A stretch of 64,000 nt of DNA from Anadara kagoshimensis (lineage: Eukaryota; Mollusca; Bivalvia; Arcoida; Arcidae), in the NCBI GenBank assembly GCA_021292105.1, contig CM037864.1, positions 47,690,094-47,754,093 on the forward strand, given 5' to 3'. Positions 35,825 through 51,350 of the stretch are shown one piece after another (positions within the stretch are counted from its first letter, which is position 1; every line of letters begins with the position of its first letter). The notes under the pieces are model-generated. The model was not told where the DNA came from. It saw only the letters and a program-made list of their open reading frames with translations, and searched no databases. A program made the translations under genes and the position numbers.

Positions 35825-36005
35825 AACTAAGGTATACTCCCTCATGCAAAGTATTTCCTTAGCTTTATTTGGTAAAATATATTTTGGTCCTTTGGGAAGC
35901 TTTTCAACATCTTTAAAATAATTTTGGTTTCATAGTTTTGGTCTAGGCACTACTGATGAGGAATTGTATTCCGAAACGGCCGTCTGGTGCTGTAAAATTA
36001 AAACT
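35825..36005 (+). mobile_element. Penelope-type element terminal segment
   Basis: The sequence from 'aaggtatactccctcatg' through 'ggtttcatagttttgg' to the ribozyme is the terminal (pseudo-LTR) arrangement known for Penelope-like retroelements in bivalves. A decayed relative lies at 53873-54020. Right after it, at about 36040, comes an RT-P reverse-transcriptase remnant, which is the main hint that RT-P is Penelope-like. Confidence 0.6.
35947..35990 (+). ncRNA. Hammerhead ribozyme (type I, Penelope-type), complete core
   Basis: All core positions are present. Helix I is gcacta (35947-35952) with tggtgc (35985-35990), six pairs including one G-U. The conserved ctgatga occupies 35953-35959. Helix II is ggaat/attcc around a 3-base loop (35960-35972). 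The gaa core is at 35973-35975. A minimal helix III from acggccgt (35976-35983) is followed by C17 at 35984, after which cleavage would fall. A very short helix III is typical of the hammerheads found in Penelope-like elements. The motif is self-sufficient in sequence, so self-cleavage of a transcript is plausible. The surrounding element is decayed. Confidence 0.88.
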
Positions 36006-36039
36006 GGTATAATATGTAATTTGATCATACGGTTTCAAA

Positions 36040-36840
36040 AAATATACTGAAGATACCCTCAACAAACTGTTGGAGTTCTCGATAGACAACATATACTAGT
36101 ATTTGTTGTGTTAAGAAATATAATTTTCCAGCAAAAAACTCGATTGGTAAATCTAAAGCACAACATTGCTCTCCGATTTGTTTCTGTTCTGTTCTCTATT
36201 CGCAGAAGCAGAATTTATGTAGAACCTAGTTAGATCTGGAGAGACGACTGTCACAAAGTCGTTAAACTCCATATATAAACATATAAATGTCCATCCTAAA
36301 TATGACCACTATGTGGAGCTCATCTATTCTGGTGAGCTAGAAATAAAATATATGACTGTTTTTTCAAATTATGCTTCACTTAGACTTACAGATGCATTAT
36401 GACGCCTGCAAAAACCTACATTTGAAACTGTATGTCTATAATATTGTCAACTTTCCTTTTCTATGCAACAATATACCTGTTTTTCCTGTTTATGGTGTGT
36501 TGTTACATCATAAATACCCAATGGAAGAGTTTCTCTACGGAAACTTTATATAACGAAGAAAGCTGCTTAGAAATAAAATGTTGACCAAGGGGTATTGCAA
36601 GCTTAGGCTTATCAGGATAGCCCTTTATATATTTGACATCCCATAGTTCGATGTTCCTTTCACTTAATTTGGATCATAGACGTTGCGGGTGTAGCTAGGT
36701 TAGCAGGAGATGCTCACACTTCCAGAGCACCCATTACTCCCCTGTTGGAAATTCGAGTGTTTCAACTAGTTTGTCAGTTTCAAAGTTTTTGCTTTTCTTC
36801 TAGATTTTGATTAGGAAATAGATGAATATGTTTTATTTTT
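36040..36840 (+). mobile_element. RT-P element remnant: RT body and 3' end
   Basis: Decayed frames retain ELEIKYMT, IVNFPFLCNNIP and VYGV in the RT order, followed by the 3' end ('gtgtagctaggttagcag', 'tgctcacacttccagagcac'). There are many stops and frameshifts and the segment between is scrambled, so it is not functional. The best open piece is at 36371-36553. Confidence 0.75.
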
Positions 36841-39029
36841 TATTACATGCATTTTTGTTTAATGTGTATTATTTTCTATTATTTTAAAGTAAATATATTT
36901 TAATATATGTCCTGTGTATTGACATTTGAAAATCAGATTACAACCGTCTTTATCACTATAATAGTTTGTATTTTAAGCTTTGAATATAAGTATCTTTTGG
37001 AGATCAACTGATGTAGGAGGGAATCAATGAAGTATCTATCCTAAAGCTACACGTATCTTTGTGTGTCCTGAATACTATCTTTTCTGTCAAACGTATTCAA
37101 ACATTGTCCCTTAACTAGTTTTTGAAGAAAAGTTAATTTTTTGTACAGTATATTATACTTTTGAAAACAATACAACTAACAAAACAAAAATAAAAATATA
37201 TCTTTTCTTGAAGTTTTAAACATGACGTCTTAATTTCATTAACCGTACTACTATAAGGGACCTCTGGTGACAAATACATGCAAGGGTAGTTTGATTAATA
37301 GTACTGTTGTTTACTCTGATGAAAGAGGATGTTATAATCGCAATGTTGTTTTTCCTAGCATATGTGACAGTTTAATTTCACGGGATAGGTGCTACATATT
37401 TTTTTTCATGTTGCACCCCGCGTGAGCATATGTCGGGAATCTCAGTATAACACGAACTACTTTTTTAATAATAGTTAGTGACGTAAGATACGAGTAACAT
37501 CGTAACATATTAGAGTTATTCCCCTAGCAAATGATTTGTATAATTTTTAATTTTTATTTATTTGTTACAAAAAATTAATTTTGACAAATAAATATACAAA
37601 AAGAAAATTAATGAGTTTGTACTCAATTACTACTACAAAGTTTATATTTTATATTTTTAGATTTTATTTTCCACTAACCTAAAAGAATGCTGATTGTATG
37701 CCATTTAAGTAGTATTTAATGCCAAGTGGTACAAAAGGACGCTTACGTTACGCACGACGTACAGCGTGCAAAAATTTATACGTTCGGTTGGTATTATTCT
37801 ATGTCCTAACCTAATGTAACTTATTGATTAATTACTTTCAAGGGATAAGCTACATTATATCTATCAATTAAAATAATACATAAAAATATACATACAGTAC
37901 ACGGATAAATTCAAGATACCAGTGATTTGCTAAAGATGTGCCTTTGATACCTTCAATTTATAACGTTTTTCAACAAAATTCAATTTATATTTTTTTCGAT
38001 TTTCAGATTTTGAAAATTTAGAATTTTCATGCACTATGACTTTTAAAATATATTTGCAATGACGTCATGAACATTTATACTGAAATAAGGGTTTTTTCAA
38101 TGACGCACACATTTCTGAGTGACGTATTATCGAGGTCAATTACCTTTTATTGCCAGGTAAAATGTTTCTAATAATAATGATTTTTTCCACTACAGTTAAG
38201 ATTTTGTCTCAATAAATCAATATCTTTTTCATATTTCAAATTAAGCCATTGACAATATATATCAGACTCTGACTGGCCCTTCTCGCATTTTTGACGTTTC
38301 ATCACTAAATCGCATTTAAGATCACAAGACATTGTTCTTCTGCTATTTGCAGTAACAGATACTATGATTTTTAAAATCTTTTTTCATGACATCATGGAGA
38401 TTTATACTAAAATAAAGGGTGTTATTATTGCCCCATTTAGGATAATAAGATTATTATTTTACTGTTCGAGACTAATAATATTTAAATATAAATATTTCTT
38501 GTATTTAGCTACCAGGAAAAGAAAAATAATTAATTATTTAAAGTAATTTGTATTCAAATTATAAAAAATACATTAACCATAACAACACAAAGCACAGCCA
38601 CAACACCACAATAACGTTAAAAGTTTATAAGTTTATATATGCTTTACAATATCGCCAGAAATCATGCCGTTCTTGCTAATTATGGTCATATTTTCGGGGG
38701 GAAAGTCTTTATACCGAAGCATAGAGCAAGGGGGCATGTGTTTTTATTTAAATTTTTAGAAAATTTAAAATTTCAACTATATTAAGTGTTTTTCAAACAT
38801 TTATAAAACAAACTGGTTTTTTTCTACTAAATTTTAGGAGCTTAAAAATTTCTATTTTCTATTAAGCCTTTGTGAAAGATTTGTTAAATGTTTGCTGCCT
38901 TATACTAGTAACTAAAAACGTAAAAAAGGACCCCATTATTTTTAATTTTAAGATGCGCATCAAAAAGATTTACAGGTATAAATATGCAAGAAACTAGTGC
39001 GTTATTGTCAACTTGTACAAATTGGCCTT
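36841..39029. other. AT-rich spacer, nothing recognised
   Basis: No protein-like frame is found in 2.2 kb and no tandem array is seen. The stretches around 38040-38120 and 38380-38430 share 'ttttaaaat' and 'catgacatcatgga'-like text, a weak diverged repeat. Confidence 0.5.
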
Positions 39030-39365
39030 AATAACTCATGACTGGCGTAAAACACAATTATTCATTCAATGTTCTTGTGCTCCCTAAACCCAAAAATCGA
39101 CAGTCCTGTTTGATATAAATGGATACATATATATTCACTGGGATATAAAACATCATAATTTAGTTATCTTGTCCTTCCTGATCCCAAAATTAACAGCACT
39201 GTATAAATTGTTGTAAGGCAATAAATCTTGACTGTAACGTAAAATAACATTTTCCAAATAACTTTGCTCCCTAGTTTCAATTCGACAGCACTGTATAGGG
39301 AAATCAATCTTAACTGGGGTGTAAAACACAATTGTTCAATTAATGATCTTGTCCTCCCTGGGGTG
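39030..39365. repeat. Isolated diverged copy of the 89-bp satellite
   Basis: Four degenerate units share 'gactggcgtaaaacac' and 'aaaaatcgacagtcctgt' with the arrays of blocks A1 and A2. This array lies outside the A3 block border and is much older than those arrays. Confidence 0.75.
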
Positions 39366-39530
39366 GGTAACTCGAAGCTCTCTTAATAGTTACGAATACT
39401 TATAACGCTTACTTACAAAACTCGTAGAATAAAATCGGGTAACTCGAATCAATCGTAAGTAAGGTAGTGATCGTAACGTGTACTTAACTTTAAACTCTTG
39501 TTTTACCTTGAATTATTTAATATTATACAA

Positions 39531-39653
<123 letters not shown>

Positions 39654-40224
39654 GGGTCGTAATCTTTATGGAAAATAAGATCAATATTTTTAAATAGCAA
39701 AAAAATCTACATGTGTAGCATTTTATACTGCATCAAAATTGTTTGTTAGTAATTCCTTCTCTATGGAACCATTTCATGTTGAATACTGCTATTTTAGACA
39801 CTTAAGTCAAAATTATCCTATATCTATGTTCATTGTCTTTCAATAATATTTAACAAAGTAGCTTGTGTATGACACTGGATCATTTATGGATTTTAAGTTT
39901 CGATAGATTTTTATGTAAACTACAGATCTGCACGAAGCATGCTCTCTTGAAAACTAAGGAAACTGTATAATTTATTTAACTTTAAAGAAAAACCAACTTT
40001 CGACGAATTTTCTTCAAGGATTTTTCAATTTGAAACTTGCTTATTGTTATATCACACGTATTTTGTTATTAAGAATGATATAGGATAAAGAAAACAAGGG
40101 AATGTCAAATGTTATTAAAAGTCACAATGAAATTTAGCAATTGTATCTACATGTATTCTAATTTCATCATACTTTTTCTATTCGAAAATGAACCAACCTA
40201 ACTTCCATCCCCATTTCAATATCT

Positions 40225-40275
40225 TTTTTAGAACCCGATATAAAGAGAGAGAGAGAGATAGAGAGAGAGAGAGTA
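40225..40275. repeat. (GA)n microsatellite
   Basis: Interrupted gaga run just upstream of a diverged repeat region. Confidence 0.85.
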
Positions 40276-40439
40276 TCGGTGAAACTAAATGCAAACTAGA
40301 GGCTCCCAGGAGCCTGTATAACTCACCTAGGTAGATTTGTTGCAGAATGAAAATCAACGGATTGTCTAATGTTTAAATAAATGCTTGAAATTTATTACAC
40401 AATATTTATTTCTATCACAAAATTTCAATATTATTTCCT

Positions 40440-40705
40440 TTCAAAACTAAACCATATTTCAAAATTTTGAGACAATACATACCAAGTATCATCGACTTTT
40501 CATGTTTAATACCTGAGAAATTTCCCTTATTCAAAAACTGGTCAATAGACCATGAAATTAAGGTCAAGGACAAAAGCCATAAGGCAGTCTGACTGATGTA
40601 CTATTCAAGATCAAGCTATATACCAAATATCATTGACCTACCATGTGTAGTATTCGAGATTCAGAGAAACTGAGTTAAGTTTAGGTCAAAGACAAAAGTC
40701 ATATG
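40440..40705. repeat. Two diverged ~120-bp tandem units
   Basis: 'ggtcaaggacaaaagccata' near 40562 and 'ggtcaaagacaaaagtcata' near 40684 mark two loose units. Both units include 'taccaagtatcatcgac' or 'taccaaatatcattgac'. The right unit runs into the RT-P fragment. Confidence 0.6.
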
Positions 40706-40709
40706 GCAG

Positions 40710-41420
40710 ATTTACATGTACTCTCCAAGACTCAACATACAGATACTGTACATAGATGACGTTCTGTCTCTTAACAATCCTAAATTTGGAGACTATGTAA
40801 ATGTCATCTATCCTAGTGAGCTTGAAATAAAAGACACGACTGATTCCTCAAGTTCTGCTTCATATTTAGACTTATACCTGAATTATGACGCACAAGAAAG
40901 GCTACATTTGAAACTTTATGACAAACGTGATGACTTCAATTTTTCTATTGTCAACTTTCCTTTTTTATGCAGCAATATACCTGCTTCTCCTGCTTATGGT
41001 GTATTTGTTTCCCAATTAATACGCTATGGTAGAGCTTGTTCCCACTACGGGGACTTTGTACAACGAAGTAGGCTGCTTGCAAATAAATTGTTGACTCAGG
41101 GATATTGCAAGCCTAGGCTTATCAAGGCCCTCAAAATGTTTTATGGCCGTCATCACAGTATTGTTGATAAGTTTGATGTCTCTGTGTCCAGGATTGCCTT
41201 GGATATATTTGACGTCTCATAGTTCCATGTTCCTTTCACACAATTTTGATTACACACGTGACGGGTGTAGCTAGCTAAACAAGAGGTGCTTACCCTTCCG
41301 GAGCACCCGGCCTCACTTCCCTGGTGGAAGTTCACGTGTCTAACCTAACTTGTCAGTTCCAAAGTTTTTACTTTGCTTCTGGATTGTGATTCGGAAATGG
41401 ATAAGTATGTTTGTTTTTGA
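40710..41420 (+). pseudogene. RT-P reverse-transcriptase fragment with 3' end
   Basis: This is the best-preserved RT-P piece. The open frame 40716-41222 carries the catalytic-type palm motif YIDDVLSLNN, then YPSELEIKDTTDSS, then LYDKRDDFNFSIVNFPF, SQLIRYGRACS, KLLTQGY and FYGRHHSIVDK, ending DIFDVS-stop. The 3' untranslated end follows ('acgggtgtagctagctaaac' to 'attcggaaatggataagta'). The fingers and N-terminal half are missing, so it is 5'-truncated. The family is abundant in bivalves to my knowledge, and its placement among Penelope-like elements is inferred. It abuts the left edge of the A3 duplication. Confidence 0.85.
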
Positions 41421-42155
41421 TTGATAAACGTAAACCGTGATCTTATGCGATTCCATATTCATTTGAAACAAGTGTTAGAGGGTACCACGTGGGTACAGCG
41501 GCGAACCCCATTGTCATTCCAAAACATTCGCACTAATTTTCATTTTTCATTATTTTTATTTTCGCGGGAAATACTATTTCAAAATATTCGCATACCTATG
41601 CGTCGTTGGATGTTAGTCAATGCAAAATTGAACCAAATAATTTCAAAATAAAATGTACGTTTCGAGTTACCCGTGTAAATCTGTCGTTGTATAAACTTCC
41701 GATTGTCGTATCATCTACTTACGAATCAGATTTAAGATTGTTCGAGTTAAGCACCCCTGATCCCAAAATCGACAACCTTGTCTTATTGGACAAATCTTTA
41801 CTCTCAGCGTAAACAATATCATTACTCAGTCCTTGTCTTTGGACTCTGTGGTCTCAAAATGATATAAGTGCATAAATATTGACTGGGGCGTAAAACTATT
41901 GACTAAACAACAATAAAAATTTATTTGAAAACTGATACTGATAAATTTGAATTTTTAAAAATTGTCCGAAATAAGTACCGTGGAAACAAAGCGATGATTC
42001 TGGAATGCTTCAAATGTCAGATGGTATCAATGAACATTTACCTATACTCTAAGAAAAGAAGAACATTATATGTTTAATAAATTGTACATCATTAAGTACA
42101 TTGGGCACACCAAAGCGTTCTTAAGAGACCCACAACCTTCAAACCTGTCAACCAC

Positions 42156-42213
<58 letters not shown>

Positions 42214-42444
42214 ACGTAAAAAAGAAGGCATCGTGTCTTTTTCTGATGACATTACAATTTATTTCTGTAACATTATATGTTTAATAAATTAGATACAAAT
42301 TAGTTGCATGGCGGTATAAAGTATAGTCTACACACTCAAACATTCAAAACAAATATATATACTGTCATGTGCTACTTTGGAATGTATTTATGAAAGTAGC
42401 ATATGACAATACTTACACAATACAAAATCAACAACTATCAATCA

Positions 42445-42484
<40 letters not shown>

Positions 42485-42607
42485 GAATTTAGGACAACAC
42501 AATTTCCAATCTTTTTGCAATAGGCCAAGTCCATGTAATGACATGCACATAACTGAATTAATCTTCGCCATACGTAATACCTTGTTACTTACAACATAAT
42601 ACGTACT

Positions 42608-45600
42608 TTAAGTCGTTGTACGGTCGTTCTGTAATTTCTCGATTTCATCTTTTAATTTCTGATTTTCTTTCTCAAGGCCTTCTATTTTCTATTGGCCTAC
42701 AATAAAGAGGTTATATTAAGATTGCCATATTATAAAATGTCTCATTTCATTGATCAACTTGGCCACATTAGAAGCACGATGTTTGGCCAGTTGTTTGTCT
42801 ATTATATTGGTTACCAATCAAAAACAAACATACTAATCCATGTCCGAATCACAATCCAGAAGCAAAGTAAAAACTTTGGAAACGACAAGTTAGGTTATAT
42901 GTCAATAGAATAAACCCAAAGTTAATAGATACTGCATGTGGGCAAATTTACGGCTACTTATAGTATAATAACCAAATATTACTTGACAGTTTTAAACACT
43001 GGAAAAGCCGCGGTGGCCTGATGGATAAGACGCCAGTTTACAAATCTACCACTGTGAGTTATAGTTCTACTCATACCACATGTCGGAATGTGAATTTTCC
43101 TTGTCGTTGGCCTTTAATGGTTCACCTGATTGACTGGATGGTGTTTAACACCACAGCTAAAAATGCTTCACTTATATCGAGTTTTCACCAGCTATAGGTG
43201 AAGTGACAGAAATTGCGACTTTGCAGTGCGGTGAGACTAATGTGGAGGCAGCGTTTTTTAACGTGCTACGCCTACCGTTACACACAATATCAGCTTTTAA
43301 TGTTTCTTCCGAAGGAAACCAAAAGAAAGAAATTAAGTTACTACATACTTTTATTCTTAAGCCTTGGTCAACCCGATCCCACGACCTTCCGTATACGAAA
43401 CAAGCACTCTACCAACTGATCTACCGTAGTGTTTGTACGATCTAGGGAATTAATAGTATCATTTTTCCCAATAACCCATCATATGCCAAACAAATGACTG
43501 ACTTGAACAATATAGAGCAAAAAAGGCATGCTATTTCAAACGTGTACCAAAATAAATTCCAAATTGGAAATTCAAACCGAATATATGATCAAAATTTGAA
43601 AAGCCAATCACACATCTACTCTACATGTGAAGTTTCATAAAGATCTATTAAATAGTTTTCAAGAAAATTCGCGATCAAAATGTTGGCGGAGTAAATGGAG
43701 TTAACATTACGATGGTATATGTCCCTCCACCAAAATCCAATGGGTGGGGGGATACCGTAATTAACCAGACACAATATCAGAGATCGAATATCAAGTACTA
43801 TATATACACAATGTACCTTGCTAACGTGTCCTTTCAGTTGTTCAACTAATTTCCTCAACTCACGTAATGCGATTTCTTGTTGACGGAATGTTTCTTGTGG
43901 ATCTGCACCAGCTGCCTTTAAAAATTCTGAAATATTAAAAGAATAGCCAATCTCGGTTGTCGCAGAGAATAAAACCAACACTAGAAACACACAATTATAT
44001 ATATGTAAAAAACTCTTGTCGCTGAGAGTTAAACCAATGACAGAACACTTATACATGAAAAAAAAACGGTTGTCGTTGAGAGAAAAACCCACTGCATGGC
44101 CACCTATATATGGCCAAACGGTTGTTGTTAAGAGTAAAACAAACGACAGGAACACTTATATATGACCAAACGGTTTTTGTTGAAAGTAAAACCAACAACA
44201 GGAACACTTATATATGTCAAAACGGTTGTTGCTGAAAGTATAACTAACAACAGGAACACTTATACATGTCAAAATGGTTGTCACTGAAAATAAAACTAAC
44301 AAAAGGAACACTTATACATGTCAAAATGGTTGTCACTGAAAGTAAACCCAACGACAGGAACACTTATACATGTCAAAATGGTTGTCACTGAAAGTAAAAC
44401 CAACGACAGGAACACTTATACATGCCAAAATGGTTGTCGCTGAAAGTAAACCCAACGACAGGAACACTTATACATGCCAAAATGGTTGTCGCTGAAAGTA
44501 AAACCAACAACGGGAACACTTACACGTCAAAATGTTTTTTTCTTTTGTCGCCGAGAGTAAAACTAACGACAGGAACACTTATACATGTCAAAATGGTTGT
44601 CACTGAAAGTAAAACCAACAACAGAACATACACAACGGTTGTCGCTGTGAGTAAAACCAAACACATAAACGCTTATACCTTGCTAAGGGAAAATCCAATG
44701 ACAGTAACATGTATATGTGACAAAACGAGAAAAACTAACAGTAGAAACAAATAAAGACGTCAAAACGGTTGTCGCTGAGAGTAAAACCAACAGCAGGGAC
44801 ACGTATACATGTCAAACAGGTTACCACAGAGAACAAAACAACAACAGAGACAATTAAATAGGACAAAACGGTTAAATTGTCACTGACAGTAAAACGAACA
44901 ACAGCGACACTTCATGTCAATATGTCAATATTTTAATTACATTTTAGCCTCTGTCGACACAACATGCAAACAAATATTACCGTATCTGTTATTCAGTGTT
45001 TTAAGTGTTTCCTACCTTTTGCATTTTCTATGTCTCTTTTGCAAATCCTTTTATCTCCGACGTCAACTGCTGTCTCGCAACATTTCAAGAATTCTTTCAG
45101 GATCATTTTTGAACATTTTCTTGCATTAATTGCTGTCCTTTTATTTGATTGTCTCTCTGTCGTTCCGTATGTAGTCCTCTCCATTATGGCTGTATCGTCT
45201 GCGTTAATTCTACCCAACGTATCCTGGAACTTCCTTCCGCCATACTGATTTTCCAACCATTTGATCAAAGATTCAATATTTCTCTTTATGCGATCACAAT
45301 CACCGTCGGATATTTCTGCTTTAGCTCCATATTTCTTCAAAATATCAGACCGAAGAGATAGTATTTTCTCAATGGCATCACCAACAGTTATTTTCTCAAT
45401 AGCCTCAGACTGAATTTGTTCTACCTCGACTTCGACTGTTTCTCCCCACCCGTTTGTAGGGCGATCGATATACTTGCAAAAATGTTTCATCAAGAAATGG
45501 AGACTGGAAATGTCAAAGTCCGTTTCTACTGGGGTCATATCATTGAGGTCGTGAAATAAATTACAAATTAACGTCGGTAATTTTTGTTTTTCTGCATTTT

Positions 45601-45766
45601 CGTATTTCCCTCGCAGCTGCTCGAGTGTCAGTTCTTGGAATGATGGTTCTATAGTTCGCTCAACGATTTCAAACATCAATCCTCTACACGACCTCACAAT
45701 TAACATACAACATTTGACGAAGTTTTTCCTTTCTTTTGTGGTTGAAGTGTTCCAGTCTCCTGACAT
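42608..45766 (-). CDS. Type A DZIP3-like HEPN gene, copy A3 (shortened C-terminus)
   Basis: Inferred exons are 45766-45016 (751 nt), 43926-43817 (110 nt) and 42696-42608. Exons 1 and 2 are open and join in phase. Exon 3 has the same 1-bp deletion as A1, so the protein ends after ANRK, about 290 residues, and the last 25 coiled-coil residues of the A2 version are lost. I chose the ATG at 45766 because it aligns with A1 and A2. An in-frame ATG 17 codons upstream (45817) is specific to this copy. The HEPN active-site helix again reads LRSDILKKYG without the RNxxxH His. This is the most intact type A gene by frame. It points away from B2, with 5.6 kb between the starts. Confidence 0.72.
43007..43440 (+). 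mobile_element. tRNA-Arg-derived SINE in A3 intron 2
   Basis: Same SINE as in A1 and A2. It retains a few bases ('ccaactgatctaccgtag') that A1 and A2 lack near the 3' end, so the A3 copy looks closer to the original. Confidence 0.65.
44010..44720. repeat. 52-bp minisatellite in A3 intron 1, short allele
   Basis: About 13 units against about 29 in A1 and A2. Units of the 'atggccaaacggttgttg' subtype are reduced to a few, so that subtype expanded in the A1/A2 lineage or was lost here. Confidence 0.9.
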
Positions 45767-45848
45767 TTTTGACTGTAAAATACGAAAACTCATGTTGAGC
45801 ATTACTGTCCGAATCACTTTGTCTGTGACAGTGAATTCTGCCTTGTCT

Positions 45849-45858
45849 CTATATAAAA
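45849..45858 (-). promoter_or_regulatory. Putative TATA box of A3
   Basis: Minus-strand ttttatatag, 83 bp upstream of the ATG at 45766, conserved with A1 and A2. Confidence 0.45.
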
Positions 45859-46989
45859 CCCAATAAACTTGAATAATGATAGATATTTAAAGGCCATGCG
45901 AATCTGTGATTAGTGTATAATATTTTCGCATAGAGAAAAAGGGTTTTTGCTATGGGAATTTAACATGTTAAAAAACTGGTAAATGTTAAATCTTTTGCGC
46001 ATCGGAGGTGAAACGCTACCGATGGCATCATGAAAACTTCCGGAGTCACGGAATATCAACATTACAAATCCCCAAAGCGCCAACATTTTTCCCTTTTACA
46101 GAAATACTATATAAAAATAGCAGAAGCACATACAGATTTTCAGTTACTCCTAGGCACAAGTAAGTGAAGAATATCAAGCATTATTTAAGTTTATTTGACT
46201 TTCTATAGAAATAAAGTACCACTGACTGTCACAAAACAGTGTTTAGGATAGTAGAAGATATACCTTATCAAACTACACTTAATGTAATAATACACAAACT
46301 ATAAGTATAAAATTAAATGAAAAACAACTCAAAAGTATGCAACTTTCTTTACATTGTTAATGTCAACCACCACTTCTGCACTAATTTCATTGGTTCGATT
46401 TGTTTTCCGCCAATGTCATGGTTACTTATATGATTTGTTGTAGTGTTGTGTATTGCCATTAAAACTACTTTATAAATATAAGTGATATCAAAACAAAAAC
46501 TTACATAATCATTGGGTAAAGTCGTTTAAAAATGTTAAGACCGACTGTTTTAAAATTGTAAAGTATCCTTTCGATTTCACATAGAGGATTTTTATGAGCT
46601 TTTGTTTAAAAATTTGGTTTGGAAGTTGCGATGGAACTAATCCGATACATGCTAAGTTATACAGGTTTTGACAGGTTACACGCCCCCCCCCCCCCAATGT
46701 ACTATGACCCTGAGCCGTAATCGGCATTCAAGAATTTCTTTCAAGTGTGAAAATATTATTATCACAATTTCTTAAAATGTTGGCAATCTGATTGGATCAT
46801 TACCCAAACATAAATTCATTCACTTAATTTTAATTGGGATGTTTGTTTAATTGGGGTATTTGTAATCGAAGTAACTTTTTGCTTATTTGCTTGTTGAATT
46901 AAATATTGAGATTATTGACATTTACAGCTGTGTTCTTCAATTAGAATTAAGAAACAGAAATATGGATAAATTCGCTGAGTTAGAATGAT

Positions 46990-47120
46990 ATTGTTTACAA
47001 CGGCCGGTGAATCAGGAAGTAACTTCACTTTAGGTTGCGGTTAAGGATGATATGGTTACAACGGCCGGTGAATCAGGAAGTAACTTCACTTTAGTTTGCG
47101 GTTAAGGGTGATATGGACCC
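46990..47120. repeat. 61-bp tandem repeat, two units
   Basis: Short counterpart of the seven-unit array at 22561-22990, with the same landmark 'cggccggtgaatcaggaagt'. One more decayed unit lies near 47225. Confidence 0.9.
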
Positions 47121-47404
47121 AGACTGACTGTAAAGGTTACTAATAATATATGATACATGCTAGAAATATGAATAAATGTTGTTCTTGAAGAGATCAATCT
47201 GTAGCTGTAAAACACATGAAATTGTTTACAACGGCCGGTGAATCAGAGTACTTTCACTTTCGGCTGCGATTAAGGGCTATATATGGACCCATACAGGTTC
47301 GAAGTTCCTATACACCCTGCTTAAACTTTATGTAACTAATAAAATATATAGGTTCTGAAAGAGATCAATCTAGCTGTAAAACTTGGCCAATGTAACTAAC
47401 GTAC

Positions 47405-47610
47405 GAACCAAATCAAAAACAAACATACTATTCTATGTCTGAATCATAATCCTAAAGCAAAGTAAATACTTTGTAACTGACAAGTTAGGATAGACACGTG
47501 AACTTCCACCAGGGAAGTGAGACCGGGTGCTCCGGAAGGGTAAGCATTTCCTGTTCAGCTTGCTATCACGTGCACCCGCCACGTTTGCAATCAAAATTGT
47601 GTGAAAGGAG
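47405..47610 (-). mobile_element. RT-P 3' end, reverse
   Basis: Counterpart of 23270-23480, with 'gggaagtgagaccgggtgct' and 'ccggaagggtaagca'. Confidence 0.75.
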
Positions 47611-50690
<3,080 letters not shown>

Positions 50691-51204
50691 TTAAAACAAA
50701 AAAATAACTAAGATAACATTTTTGCTAACGTTTTCATCCTTCTTGATATATATAATATGAAAATAGGCATTGCCTATCCCGGGAAATGTCCAAATTTATT
50801 ATCAAGTTATTGTGTACACACACATACATGGAAAACATTGTTTTGTCTTACCCAATACTAGTAGTACTGACTATAGTTAACTACCGCCGGGTTCTTGCGT
50901 CGTCTTTCAATCATGTTCTGTCACACAGAACTGAGTTTTGGTATGATCTTTTCAGGGACACATAAGACTATCCGTACTATTACGTACCCAGTATAGTAAA
51001 TATACTGATCCATACCACGACAACTTTTTCACGTTGTAATGTCTTCTCATCTTGAGCCCCACGGTCACCTTTTACCATACCATGTGAATAACTTAATCTA
51101 CTGATTTATGGATTGCATAAATAACTACTCTTGTTTCTTAAAACAAGATGTGTATTATATCACAGTTCAAGATTGCCCCATTCAATTAATGAAGCAATTA
51201 TACC

Positions 51205-51290
51205 AATGGAAAACAAACATAATGATTCATGTCCAAATCACAATCCAGAAGTAAAGTAAAAAACTTTAAAACTGACAAGTTAGGTTAAAC
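51205..51290 (-). mobile_element. Truncated RT-P 3' end at a deletion border
   Basis: The outer 85 bp of the same insertion found at 27335-27415 in B1. It stops within 'gttaggttaaac' and joins directly to 'gctatggaacac', the B gene start region. The rest of the element and 3.3 kb beyond it are missing. Confidence 0.8.
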
Positions 51291-51350
51291 GCTATGGAAC
51301 ACTATTTTAATTAGTGCATTTTTGATATTTCAGATTTGTTAATCAATGAA

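Larger units (their letters stand above)
41430..45885. repeat. Segmental duplication block A3
   Basis: More diverged copy of the A block. It keeps about 75 bp of the left flank seen at 5890-5985 and one or two decayed 89-bp satellite units (41757-41900). It then jumps to sequence equivalent to about 8655 of A1, so the 1.1 kb at 7560-8655 of A1 has no counterpart here. It continues without a break into B2 sequence. Confidence 0.85.
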
